The notes under the pieces: model-generated
What the model was told of the DNA's origin: nothing
Database searches by the model: none
The model's input: the letters and a program-made list of their open reading frames with translations, nothing else
Shown: positions 6,422 through 13,742 of the stretch, piece after piece
How positions within the stretch are numbered: the first letter of the stretch is position 1
Layout: the number at the start of each line of letters is the position of its first letter
NCBI GenBank assembly: GCA_021827955.1
Contig: JAKATY010000002.1
Location: 1 to 16,719 of the forward strand
Reading direction: 5' to 3'
DNA length: 16,719 bases
Source: Microcaldota archaeon
GTDB lineage: Archaea; Micrarchaeota; Micrarchaeia; Micrarchaeales; Micrarchaeaceae
Position numbers and translations under genes: made by a program

Positions 6422-7705
6422 ATGGATAGTGTAGAGGAAAATATGGATGCTGACAAGATACTCGAAGCGCATAGGCGAGCGCGAGGAAAGCTAGAAATGC
6501 ATCCGAAAGTAAAAGTGCAGTCAAAGGAAGCCCTCGCTACATATTACACCCCTGGGGTTGCTTATGTCTCCAAGGCTATATATAGCGACAAGTCAAAGGT
6601 TTACGACTTCACCTCTAAAAGCAACACCATCGCCATAATATCGGATGGCACCAGGCTGCTCGGCTTGGGCAAGGTCGGTGCGGAAGCAAGCATGCCTGTC
6701 ATGGAGATGAAAGCGCTGCTCTACAAGAAGTATGCAGGCATAGATGCGGTGCCGCTCTGCCTCAATACTACCGAAGAAGACGAGATAGTCGCAATCGCAA
6801 AGGGCGTGTCACCTTCTTTCGGAGGCATAAACATAGAAGACATAGAGTCGCCAAAATGCTTTGAGATAGTGGAAAAGCTGACCGATTCGCTTAGCATACC
6901 AGTGCTTCACGATGACCAACATGGCACTGCAATGGTCATGATGGCCGCGCTTATAAACGCGATGAAGGTTGCGGGCAAGGACCTCAAAAGCAGCAAGATA
7001 GTCATAAATGGAGCGGGAGCCGCCGGCTTGGGATTCGTGCGCATTCTCTCTTCCATAGGGTTGAAAAACGTGTACGCGCTCGATACCGCTGGGCTTATTT
7101 ACCGGGGCAGGAACGAGCACATGAATAGATTCAAGGAGGAGATAGCCAGCATGACCAATCCCGAGGCGAAGTCCGGAACGCTTGAAGAGGCCGTGGAGGG
7201 CGCTTCAGTATTGATAGGGGCTTCTGCTGCAAATGCCTTCACGAAAGACATGATAGCAAAGATGGGTGAAAAGCCCATAGTGTTCGCACTCGCCAATCCC
7301 GAGCCCGAGATAGGCTATGCAGAAGCGCTCCAAGCTGGCGCTTTCATCGCGGCTACGGGAAGAAGCGACTCGCCAAACCAAGTCAACAACCTGTTCAGCT
7401 TTCCGGCGATAATGAGCGGGCTTCTCTCTGCAAGAGTGAAGAAAGTTACCTATGACCTGCTTTACGAGGCCGCGAAGGCGCTCGCAAAGAGCGCAGGCAA
7501 AGACATAAGCAGGGAGCACATACTTCCAGATGCGAGCGATAGCAGGCAGATGATGAAGGCAGTGGAAAGCATAGCAATAGCCGTTGCGCGCAAAAGCATG
7601 GAAACGGGAAACGCGAGAGTCAGTGTTACTCCGAATGAGATAAGGAGCAGAATAAGGCAAAGCGTAAAGGTGTATGCAAGAGCGGAGAAAAAGCTGCCAG
7701 AATGA
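6422..7705 (+). CDS. Malic enzyme (malate dehydrogenase, oxaloacetate-decarboxylating)
   Basis: Encodes 427 residues, the length of short prokaryotic malic enzymes without a phosphotransacetylase tail. ATG 6422 has GGTG (6413-6416) 5 nt upstream, so I reject the TTG at 6404. Visible: YYTPGVA (41-47, with the catalytic Tyr), MEMKALLYK (94-102, with the probable catalytic Lys), INIED (136-140) and LHDDQHGTA (162-170) for the divalent metal, the Rossmann loop NGAGAAGLG (196-204), ALANPEPE, and ATGRSDSPNQVNN near the substrate site. It oxidises malate to pyruvate and CO2 with NAD(P)+, in the cytoplasm. The Asp (D221) at the end of the second Rossmann strand could favour NAD, but I would not decide the cofactor from this. 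In a reduced genome it may supply pyruvate or NAD(P)H. Confidence 0.95.
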   Translation: MDSVEENMDADKILEAHRRARGKLEMHPKVKVQSKEALATYYTPGVAYVSKAIYSDKSKVYDFTSKSNTIAIISDGTRLLGLGKVGAEASMPVMEMKALLYKKYAGIDAVPLCLNTTEEDEIVAIAKGVSPSFGGINIEDIESPKCFEIVEKLTDSLSIPVLHDDQHGTAMVMMAALINAMKVAGKDLKSSKIVINGAGAAGLGFVRILSSIGLKNVYALDTAGLIYRGRNEHMNRFKEEIASMTNPEAKSGTLEEAVEGASVLIGASAANAFTKDMIAKMGEKPIVFALANPEPEIGYAEALQAGAFIAATGRSDSPNQVNNLFSFPAIMSGLLSARVKKVTYDLLYEAAKALAKSAGKDISREHILPDASDSRQMMKAVESIAIAVARKSMETGNARVSVTPNEIRSRIRQSVKVYARAEKKLPE

Positions 7706-7727
7706 GCCTGTTACGCAAAGCTTGATC

Positions 7728-8624
7728 TCAGTATTTGCTCTGTATCTTGCTTGAGAACACGCTGCCTATTGAGAGGTATATCAGCTTTGCGGTGAGGTAG
7801 TTCGGCGCTTCAAGCCCTGCTATGGGCATGAGCTCGACGAAATCCATGCCTATTACCTCTTTTGCTCTAGCTATCTCTTTTACCATCTCAACTAGCTCTC
7901 TGAAATGCAGGCCATCAGGCTCCGGAGTTCCCGTGCTCGGCATCTCGCTAGGATCAAGCACGTCCAGATCCACGCTGACATATACCTTGCCACGTGAAGC
8001 TTTTATCGCTCTCTCTATGGCTTTTTTCACTCCCTGTTCCATTATATCGCTCATGAAGATTATGTCCTTGCCATAGTTTTTCATACTTTCCTCGTCTATG
8101 CTTCTGACTCCAATGCTAATGACGCTGCCGCAGAGCTCTCTCGCCCTTGCCGTGACGCATGCATGGCACATCCTTGCGCCCATGAATTCGCTTCTTGAAT
8201 CGGAGTGTGCATCGAAGTGCAGCACCGTAAACGAGTTCTTGCCCATCTTGTTTGAGAAGCTCCTTATTGCGCCTATCGAGACCGTGTGCTCTCCTCCAAG
8301 TATAATAGGAAACTTTGAGTCTTCGACAAGTATGTTGATCTCCTTCTCTATCCTGTTTACCATACCTTCAGGGGATCCGAAGTCTGGGGCCAGCTCTTCC
8401 AGCGTGTATATGCCAAGCTTGCTTATATCCTTGCCGAATTCCTCGCTGTAAAGTTCTATGTTCCTGCTCGCTGCTATTATCGCGTGGGGCCCTTCTCTTG
8501 CACCGGATTTGAAGCTTGCCGTAGAGTCATACGGTATAGGTAGCACCGCTATTCTGGCATTCTCGTAATCTTGCTCTTCAAGTCCGAACAGGTTATAGGG
8601 CGGCATAGCATTAAGAACGTGCAT
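7728..8624 (-). CDS. speB: Agmatinase/arginase-family ureohydrolase
   Basis: Encodes 298 residues. ATG 8624 (MHVLNAMPPYN) is chosen over the TTG at 8639 because GGAGGT lies 7 nt upstream of it, the best SD in the window. All six Mn ligands of the ureohydrolase family are present: H113 in GGEH, D138/H140/D142 in FDAHSD, and D219/D221 in SVDLDVLDP. GTPEPDGL (232-239) has Asp where many agmatinases have Gly. The family hydrolyses agmatine to putrescine and urea (or arginine to ornithine and urea). Archaeal members of this type are usually annotated agmatinase, in polyamine synthesis from arginine, but the substrate is not certain. It converges on the malic enzyme with 22 nt between stops and has its own promoter. 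Confidence 0.93.
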   Translation of the reverse strand: MHVLNAMPPYNLFGLEEQDYENARIAVLPIPYDSTASFKSGAREGPHAIIAASRNIELYSEEFGKDISKLGIYTLEELAPDFGSPEGMVNRIEKEINILVEDSKFPIILGGEHTVSIGAIRSFSNKMGKNSFTVLHFDAHSDSRSEFMGARMCHACVTARARELCGSVISIGVRSIDEESMKNYGKDIIFMSDIMEQGVKKAIERAIKASRGKVYVSVDLDVLDPSEMPSTGTPEPDGLHFRELVEMVKEIARAKEVIGMDFVELMPIAGLEAPNYLTAKLIYLSIGSVFSSKIQSKY

Positions 8625-8666
8625 ATCTCTTACCTCCAAAGATTACCAAACAATTGTTCTTGCTAT

Positions 8667-8676
8667 CTATAAAAAT
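8667..8676 (-). promoter_or_regulatory. TATA box of the agmatinase gene
   Basis: On the - strand the sequence reads TTTTTATAGA, about 45 nt before the ATG at 8624. This leaves a leader of roughly 20 nt that includes the GGAGGT site. Confidence 0.5.
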
Positions 8677-8795
8677 CTTGCAGTGCATTTAGGGTTTCAA
8701 GTCCTATGTTTGACTATTGCCGAATATTTGACTTGAGACGTATACACCATCCACATTTAAAAGGATTCGAATAGCACTATCTAGCGTGTGATGTA

Positions 8796-9173
8796 ATGGC
8801 AAAAGGAAATGCATCGGCTGTCTTTGTACTTGAATTCATAGGCAGCTTGATATACCTAGGAGTAATTGCCCTGATGGGCATGAACTTCAGCACAGTACTG
8901 AGCGGATACGGAAGCCTTTGGACACCATTGCTATATGGGACAGCAGTGCTAGCATCAGTAGCGCTTTTCATAACCAGCTTCGCGAACTTCTCCCGCATGG
9001 GCGAGTTCTTGGGCAAGTACGTGTTTTGCGAAGCAGCCGCAGCAGCATTCTCACTATTCATTCTCACGGCAGGAGTATACGGCAATGTCTGGTTTGGAGC
9101 TAGCATAGTCGGCTTCATAATAGCAATGATAGGAGCGGCATACGGCGGGCAAAGCCTTCTAGGCAGGAAGTAA
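8796..9173 (+). CDS. Four-helix integral membrane protein, function unknown
   Basis: Encodes 125 residues. GTGAT (8788-8792) lies 3 nt before the ATG, and a TATA-like TTTAAAAG lies about 40 nt upstream. Four hydrophobic helices fill the protein (about 8-28, 41-63, 76-95, 97-119) with short Gly- and Ala-rich turns and a basic end GRK. A few small residues (EFIGS, CEAAAAAF, GAAYGG) sit inside helices, suggesting tight packing. No catalytic motif or known family is apparent. It is a single-gene unit: a promoter in front and a strong T-tract terminator behind. Confidence 0.8.
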   Translation: MAKGNASAVFVLEFIGSLIYLGVIALMGMNFSTVLSGYGSLWTPLLYGTAVLASVALFITSFANFSRMGEFLGKYVFCEAAAAAFSLFILTAGVYGNVWFGASIVGFIIAMIGAAYGGQSLLGRK

Positions 9174-9207
9174 TTCCGGCTTTTTTTTATTTTTTATTTT
9201 TTATTAT
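9151..9207 (+). terminator. T-tract terminator of the four-helix membrane protein
   Basis: From 9181 the + strand is almost pure T broken by single A residues (9181-9207), the classic archaeal oligo-U terminator. AAAGCC (9151-9156) and GGCTTT (9178-9183) form an inverted repeat around the stop codon and could add a stem. Confidence 0.7.
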
Positions 9208-9365
9208 TCCTATAATAGCGTTCACGTAGACGGTGTTTCGCATATTCTGTTTTTTGATGCAATGCCAGGACTGTGAAAGCGTCAAATTATATAATAAGTT
9301 TCCTTTTTTCTTGGATAAATTTATTAGTCTTATACCCTTTAATCTATGAACTGATGGTGCTTGAT

Positions 9366-9929
9366 ATGGTAAAGGTAGGTGAAAAGGTTCCGGATTTTGA
9401 GGCCGAAGCGTATTTCAACGAAAAGATAGGAAAGATCAAACTTTCCGATTACAAGGGCAAGTGGATGGTAATGATATTCTATCCAGCCGACTTCACATTT
9501 GTGTGCCCGACTGAGCTTGAAGAGGCGGCAGAGCACTATGACGAATTCAAGAAGCTTGGCGCAGAGGTCCTGAGCGTAAGTACAGACACTGCGTATTCAC
9601 ACAAGGCATGGCATGACGTCTCACCTTCTATAAAGAAAGTCAAGTATCCGATGATTGCGGATCCTACAGCAAAGATATGCAGCGAGTTTGGCACATATAT
9701 AGAAAGCGAGGGCGTGTCGCTGAGGGGCACGTTCATAATTGATCCGGATATGGTGCTCAAGGGCATGGATGTGCACGATAACAGCATGGGCAGGAGCACA
9801 AAGGAGATACTCAGGAAGCTAGAGGCCGCAATATACGTGCGCGAGCATCCTGGAGAGGTGTGCCCGGCAAGCTGGGAGCCCGGTAAAAAGACTTTGAAGC
9901 CCGGAATAGAGATAATCGGCAGGATATGA
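9366..9929 (+). CDS. 2-Cys peroxiredoxin (AhpC/Prx1 type)
   Basis: Encodes 187 residues. ATG 9366 (MVKVGEKVPDFEAEAY) has GGTG (9356-9359) 6 nt upstream. The frame runs further up to 9273, but the extra residues form an unlikely hydrophobic leader. The peroxidatic Cys is C47 in YPADFTFVCPTE, with T44 and catalytic Arg R120 (SLRGTFIID); the resolving Cys is C166 in HPGEVCPASW. Together these make a typical 2-Cys AhpC-like enzyme that reduces H2O2 and organic peroxides in the cytoplasm, re-reduced by a thioredoxin-like or flavin partner not seen here. The frame begins soon after the previous gene's terminator, so it has its own promoter, probably in the AT-rich stretch 9290-9330. Confidence 0.95.
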   Translation: MVKVGEKVPDFEAEAYFNEKIGKIKLSDYKGKWMVMIFYPADFTFVCPTELEEAAEHYDEFKKLGAEVLSVSTDTAYSHKAWHDVSPSIKKVKYPMIADPTAKICSEFGTYIESEGVSLRGTFIIDPDMVLKGMDVHDNSMGRSTKEILRKLEAAIYVREHPGEVCPASWEPGKKTLKPGIEIIGRI

Positions 9930-9979
9930 TAAGTCCTGCTCTACCGTCCGCATGCGGATGAATTGCGCTGGTGTAATAT

Positions 9980-10159
9980 ATGGCAGGAAAAGCATTGTCC
10001 AATCTGGCTATAGTAATGGGCATAATCGTGGTATTGGCCGATCTGTACTGGATAGCTACAAGCTACGCCGTGGCTTTATGGCTTGCTCTTGGAATAATAA
10101 TATTGGTGGCCAGCATAATCTGGCTTGTTGCTGATATAAAGATGAGAAGCGGCGGCTGA
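9980..10159 (+). CDS. 59-residue two-helix membrane protein
   Basis: GGTG (9970-9973) is 6 nt before ATG 9980, and the frame MAGKALSNLAIVMG...IKMRSGG contains two hydrophobic helices (about 8-20 and 31-51) with aromatic belts (DLYWIATSYA between them, IIW in the second). It begins 50 nt after the peroxiredoxin stop on the same strand and is followed by a hairpin and T-run, so both genes may share a transcript. No family recognised. Short membrane proteins of this sort are common and mostly unstudied in small-genome archaea. Confidence 0.65.
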   Translation: MAGKALSNLAIVMGIIVVLADLYWIATSYAVALWLALGIIILVASIIWLVADIKMRSGG

Positions 10160-10171
10160 TTTGCAGGTGTT

Positions 10172-10240
10172 GCCTGCACCTCGCGCAAGCTTTCGGTTTG
10201 GCCGTGCGTGCAGGCTCTTTTTGCTTTTTCTCTTTTGCTT
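10172..10240 (+). terminator. Hairpin and T-rich terminator after the 59-residue gene
   Basis: GCCTGCAC (10172-10179) pairs perfectly with GTGCAGGC (10208-10215) around a 28-nt loop, followed by a T-rich run to about 10240. Likely the end of the peroxiredoxin/small membrane protein transcript. Confidence 0.5.
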
Positions 10241-10323
10241 GAGAGAGGAAAGATAAGAAAGAGTGCTCTATCCTAGACAACCTTTTTTGAATTAGATTCA
10301 GATTCGGAGCTCTATCAAATGCT

Positions 10324-10953
10324 TTATCTTTTCGCGCTTATGCTAAGCATGTGTGTTTCGCTGTCGTATCCAAGCGCAGCCTTGAAGGCATCGTTCTCCA
10401 TCGTTATCGTGCTGTCAGAGTACGGGTCATTCATATAGAAAGCATCCTTGTCATAGCCTTTTACGACCACCCAGTGCGGCGCGGCCTCCAAATACGGATT
10501 TATCGCGTTTGCGTTGACAAGCACTATCGGCACCTTTCCTTTGCTCATTACCTTCTTTATCACGTTGACAGTAACTTGCGCATTTGTCTCCTTTACCTTC
10601 GCATCTTTTACCTTAGCTTTTATCTCTTCAAAAGAAGCCTTTAGGGCGTCGAGGTTAACGCCTTCGTATACTGCGAGCTTCCTCTCGTAGCCTTCATCCT
10701 TTGTGTTGTTGCTGAATATCTCTACGTTGAGGCCTCTTTTCTTGAGAGCATATGCGAGCCCGTATCTTGATCCATGCCATATGCTGCCCATTACCGCCTC
10801 TTGCCATATCTTGAATTCGTCGTTCTTATTGGGCTTATACTCCTTTTTGAAATGCTTTAGCACCATGATTGCGCATGCAGCTGAGCTTGTAAACTCCTCC
10901 GATTGAGGATATGTCTGTATGTCATAGTTTTTTGATTCTCTTATTGCGTTCAT
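10324..10953 (-). CDS. Peptidase C39-like protein (DUF3335/PF11814 type) with Ser in place of the catalytic Cys
   Basis: Encodes 209 residues. ATG 10953 (MNAIRESKNY) has GGTG 6 nt upstream; the TTG at 10977 does not. The layout follows the C39-like DUF3335 family: Q17 (oxyanion-hole Gln), EFTSSAACAIM where members usually read FTCGPA, an IWQEAVMGSIWHGSRYGLA segment (49-67), a helical middle, then APHWVVVKGYD (158-168, with H160) and YMNDPY (173-178, with D176). So Gln, His and Asp remain, but the Cys position is S23, with C27 one helical turn later. No signal peptide is seen, so it acts inside the cell. It may be a non-peptidase binding or acyl-transfer relative, or use C27. Transcribed alone, convergent with the small membrane gene. 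Confidence 0.75.
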   Translation of the reverse strand: MNAIRESKNYDIQTYPQSEEFTSSAACAIMVLKHFKKEYKPNKNDEFKIWQEAVMGSIWHGSRYGLAYALKKRGLNVEIFSNNTKDEGYERKLAVYEGVNLDALKASFEEIKAKVKDAKVKETNAQVTVNVIKKVMSKGKVPIVLVNANAINPYLEAAPHWVVVKGYDKDAFYMNDPYSDSTITMENDAFKAALGYDSETHMLSISAKR

Positions 10954-11028
10954 ATTAAGCACCTTTTTAATCGTCAAGATTTCAATTACATCTTCAGTCA
11001 GATCGGAAGCATCGCTTCAAAAAAAGCA

Positions 11029-11125
11029 TGCAGGGAGGGAGATGTATTCGATGTTTTGAACTCCCGTAGGCCTAAGCCAACGGATCTTGAGTCCGTCGCG
11101 TTTGACCAGGCTCCGCCATCCCTGC
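11029..11125 (-). tRNA. tRNA-Leu(CAA) with 12-nt insertion in the T-loop
   Basis: Read on the - strand from 11125: acceptor GCAGGGA pairs with TCCCTGC; D-arm GCG-GAGCCTGGTCAAA-CGC; anticodon stem ACGGA/TCCGT with loop CTCAAGA, so the anticodon is CAA; long variable arm TGGCTTAGGCCTAC as in archaeal tRNA-Leu; T-stem GGGAG/CTCCC; discriminator A. CCA is not encoded. The T-loop has 19 nt instead of 7. Removing 12 nt restores TTCAAAT and a normal 85-nt tRNA-Leu, which suggests an intron, discussed separately. CAA reads the UUG codon. Confidence 0.9.
11043..11054 (-). other. Candidate 12-nt intron in the T-loop of tRNA-Leu(CAA)
   Basis: The insertion ACATCGAATACA (- strand) splits TTCAAA from the final T of the loop; the exact edges can shift by one base either way. 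Unlike the intron in tRNA-Thr, the flanks do not fold into a good bulge-helix-bulge. Archaea with broad-specificity splicing endonucleases do remove introns outside the anticodon loop, so splicing is plausible but unproven. An unspliced enlarged loop would be expected to damage the T-arm/D-arm contact. Confidence 0.6.
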
Positions 11126-11150
11126 ACGCTCTCTATTATCAACAATCAAT

Positions 11151-11158
11151 TTAATAAA
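11151..11158 (-). promoter_or_regulatory. Putative TATA box of tRNA-Leu(CAA)
   Basis: The - strand reads TTTATTAA, ending about 26 nt before the mature 5' end at 11125, a usual distance for archaeal tRNA promoters with little or no leader. The rest of 11126-11349 holds an AT-rich TATA-like stretch (11207-11222) but no gene I can support. Confidence 0.45.
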
Positions 11159-11349
11159 TGCCACAGTGAAAAGCGATGCCTAATATCCAGCTGCTATATT
11201 GATTCTTATTATATATTTATACTTTTGCCCCTTTGCTATGGGCTCTGTGCTATTGCTATTTGGGTTTTAGTCATTTTGTTAGCGAAGTTTAAGCCCGCTA
11301 AAAAAAACACCCGTCTGTTACTATACTTTCCGCCTTTCTAACATCTTTC

Positions 11350-12198
11350 TTATCCTGTATCTGTTTCTACCCCCGCCTTTAAAGCAGGGGTCAATTTTAT
11401 GCGCTTGGTGTGACTTCTTTCAGCGCTTACCTCGATCTCCATGTTCGCCGGCGCGTTTATCCCTTTTCTGCTGTGCCCTACCCCATACAACCTCGCATGT
11501 GCCTCTCTTCTGAGTTTTATTAATATTTTTGAGTACATCGGCACGGTATACCTAAAGAGCTGCAATCCTCTTTTTGTTTTGTTTTCACGGTGTAAATATG
11601 TAGGGAGTATGTGGCATATACCTATCTCATCCCTGCTTATAACCGCAACCCCCTTCTCATCAAACATTTTTCCAGAGACGATCTTATCCGGATATGAGAA
11701 ATAGCCGGAAGCGCCTATGCTGGTAGTTACTATTATACCGTCGCTTATTGCGAATTCGCTTATCCTTTTTTCTCCCGCTTGTATATCTAACTCATATCTT
11801 AACGCGTTGCTCTCTACACCTCTTTGCACATATATGTCGGTAAAGGTCTCGCCTTTTTTAACACCTCCAACTTTTACACCAAGCCTGTTATACTCCTCAA
11901 TGAGGTATCTTCCCTCCTTAAGCGCCTTTGCTGCTTCTGCAATCTTGTCCAGATGCAGTTCTGCCAGGACTCCCTTTGAGCCTAATTCTGAATGCGATCC
12001 CATACCCACAAAAAGAAGAGGCATGTTATTCCTGCTCCCATAAAAGCCGAAAGTACCGTCACCGCCAACCACTATTGCAGCTTCGGCATTTCTTTTAACT
12101 ATCCTGATGCCCGCGTTTTCTATCTCCTTTGAGATTGACCGTTCTGTGCTTTGCAATTCTGACTCAGCAAGCAACAAAATCTTGTTGATTCCTCTCAT
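11350..12198 (-). CDS. Divergent ATP-NAD kinase family protein
   Basis: Encodes 282 residues. The phosphate-binding GGDGT (45-49, D47) follows a hydrophobic strand (AAIVVGGDGTF), as in NAD kinase, and DGIIVTTSIGASGYFSY (153-169) matches the second hallmark, DGlivsTptGStAY. The later ICHILP (194-199) sits where the family has a PH pair. The usual N-(E/D) motif between the two domains reads TDIYVQRG (120-127), so the conserved Asn is missing. Canonical NAD kinases phosphorylate NAD+ to NADP+. This one may do so, but the changed N-E region leaves room for another nucleotide or lipid substrate. A TATA-like TTTATTTC lies about 35 nt upstream on the - strand. Confidence 0.75.
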   Translation of the reverse strand: MRGINKILLLAESELQSTERSISKEIENAGIRIVKRNAEAAIVVGGDGTFGFYGSRNNMPLLFVGMGSHSELGSKGVLAELHLDKIAEAAKALKEGRYLIEEYNRLGVKVGGVKKGETFTDIYVQRGVESNALRYELDIQAGEKRISEFAISDGIIVTTSIGASGYFSYPDKIVSGKMFDEKGVAVISRDEIGICHILPTYLHRENKTKRGLQLFRYTVPMYSKILIKLRREAHARLYGVGHSRKGINAPANMEIEVSAERSHTKRIKLTPALKAGVETDTG

Positions 12199-12321
12199 TC
12201 TTCATTACCTTAACTCGTACTTTTTCTGAAATAAAGCAGTATACCGGAGTACAGTTATCAAAACGCAGTTCTTGCTTTTATTATTTGCGTTTGCACATCG
12301 AATGCATCTACATGCGGAATA

Positions 12322-12369
12322 GTAGCACAACCCAAAACTTTCTGCCTTTTCTCTTCGACTGTGTGCTAC
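12322..12369. repeat. Inverted repeat in the NAD-kinase/TPR intergenic region
   Basis: GTAGCACA (12322-12329) and TGTGCTAC (12362-12369) are perfect complements around a 32-nt pyrimidine-rich spacer. The 236-bp region between the two divergent genes otherwise holds only their promoters. It could be an operator or hairpin. Confidence 0.35.
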
Positions 12370-12405
12370 ATTTGCGGCTTAGCCTGAAATCGTAAGTGCA
12401 CACAA

Positions 12406-12415
12406 CTAATAAAAA
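12406..12415 (+). promoter_or_regulatory. TATA box implying a leaderless TPR mRNA
   Basis: CTAATAAAAA is centred about 25 nt before the ATG at 12435, and no SD motif precedes that ATG. This spacing predicts a transcript that begins at or just before the start codon. Confidence 0.45.
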
Positions 12416-12434
12416 GGTTAAATCAGCATAACTT

Positions 12435-13742
12435 ATGGATTGCATGCATGCTGATAGGATCATAAGCATGAGCGAAGAGGACGCAAATGGACTTTTTAAA
12501 ATTGCAAAATCGCTGTTTGAAAAAGGTGACTACGGCAACGCTCTTTATTACTTTCATATAGTAGAACCCTGGGCTGAAAAAAACGTTGATGATAAAAGTC
12601 TTGCGGTTTTATACTTCATGAGCGGCTTTTCCTTGCTAAATGAGAAAAAGATCGATGAGGCGTTTTATTATGCGAACAAGGCTTTATCACGATGCGATGA
12701 ACCTGTTTTTCACATGTTACGCGGCTACGCCGAATACGCTTTTGGGGATTCTGCGGCTTCAGTCAGAGATCTCAGCATTTATATAGATTCATCAGTTAAA
12801 CAGAATGCCGATGCGCTCTTTTTAAGGGGTCTTGCGTATCAAAACCTCGGGGACTGGAGCAAGTCCGCTGCCGATTTTGAAAAAGTGGTGGAGCTTGACA
12901 ATAGCTCTTCGGCTCTGTTTTACTATCTGGGCGTCTCATTAGCAAACGCAAACGAAGATGCTAAGTCCATAGAGTCGTTTAAAAAAGCACTGGAGCTAGA
13001 TCCCAGTTTTGGCACAGCTTACGTAGAAGAGGCCAAGATTCTATTGAAAAACAACCTATTCAAAGAGGTTCATGAATTGGTGGAATCTGCAAGATCCCAT
13101 GGTGCAGACAACGAGAATTTACATCTCTACAATGCCATTGCGTATGCTAAAAGCGGGTTCAATGAGGAAGCAAGCGTAGAGCTCCTTACTGTAAGGGGGC
13201 TTTCTGCAGATTTCGATTCGAAGGCGATAGACCTGTTGAATAAAATGGGCAATTACGCTGGGGTCGCAGTAATATTCATGAAGTGGGCTAACGCATACCC
13301 TCACATACCTGGATTCTACAAGCTTGAGATGGAGGCAGTAGCTAAGGCTGCAATTTCGGTGCCCGAAGAGGATGAGACCGATCTTTATGACAGATTGCAG
13401 GATAAACTTGAGGAGCTTTCTGATAGGTATCTATATGCGCTTGATTCAGAAACAGAAATGGGGTGGGGTTTTGAGGATCTGGGCACCGCATTAAAGAAGA
13501 TAGAAAGTTTAGATACCTCCGATCCTTCCAAGATAGAGGACGCTCTGGAAGCGTGCGACAGTTTAATAGAAAAGTATGCTAGTATGCCCGGCCCTTACAA
13601 GCTAGAAGCCGAGGTTATAAGCAAATTGCTTGACAAGAATCCAAAGCTCCTGGACGAAAAACCAGAATTGCTGGAGAAGATGCTTAGGGACGAATCCAGC
13701 AAAGATGCGTTATTGGACACATACTCGAATACTGCCAGTTAA
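12435..13742 (+). CDS. TPR-repeat protein with a duplicated C-terminal helical segment
   Basis: Encodes 435 residues, soluble and acidic, with no signal peptide. TPR-like helix pairs run from about 16 to 230. The clearest are 125-158 (ADALFLRGLAYQNLGDWSKS, ending VVELD) and 159-192 (ALFYYLGVSLANANEDAKS, ending ALELDP); others at 16-45 and 56-85 are weaker. The C-terminal half is helical and carries a related segment twice: IPGFYKLEMEAVAK (291-304) and MPGPYKLEAEVISK (384-397), exactly 93 residues apart. TPR arrays bind partner proteins; the partner is unknown. The mRNA is probably leaderless. The stop overlaps by 4 nt that of the coiled-coil gene on the other strand. Confidence 0.85.
   Translation: MDCMHADRIISMSEEDANGLFKIAKSLFEKGDYGNALYYFHIVEPWAEKNVDDKSLAVLYFMSGFSLLNEKKIDEAFYYANKALSRCDEPVFHMLRGYAEYAFGDSAASVRDLSIYIDSSVKQNADALFLRGLAYQNLGDWSKSAADFEKVVELDNSSSALFYYLGVSLANANEDAKSIESFKKALELDPSFGTAYVEEAKILLKNNLFKEVHELVESARSHGADNENLHLYNAIAYAKSGFNEEASVELLTVRGLSADFDSKAIDLLNKMGNYAGVAVIFMKWANAYPHIPGFYKLEMEAVAKAAISVPEEDETDLYDRLQDKLEELSDRYLYALDSETEMGWGFEDLGTALKKIESLDTSDPSKIEDALEACDSLIEKYASMPGPYKLEAEVISKLLDKNPKLLDEKPELLEKMLRDESSKDALLDTYSNTAS

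Noticed and set aside
11030..11125. tRNA on the + strand with a TCTTGAG anticodon loop
   Set aside because: Read this way the loop lacks U33 and there is no T-arm; the - strand gives a full tRNA-Leu(CAA).
11225..11341. A 38-residue single-helix frame starting TTG on the + strand
   Set aside because: There is no SD, and the nearby TATA-like box would start transcription after the TTG; the longer frame from 11087 overlaps the tRNA.
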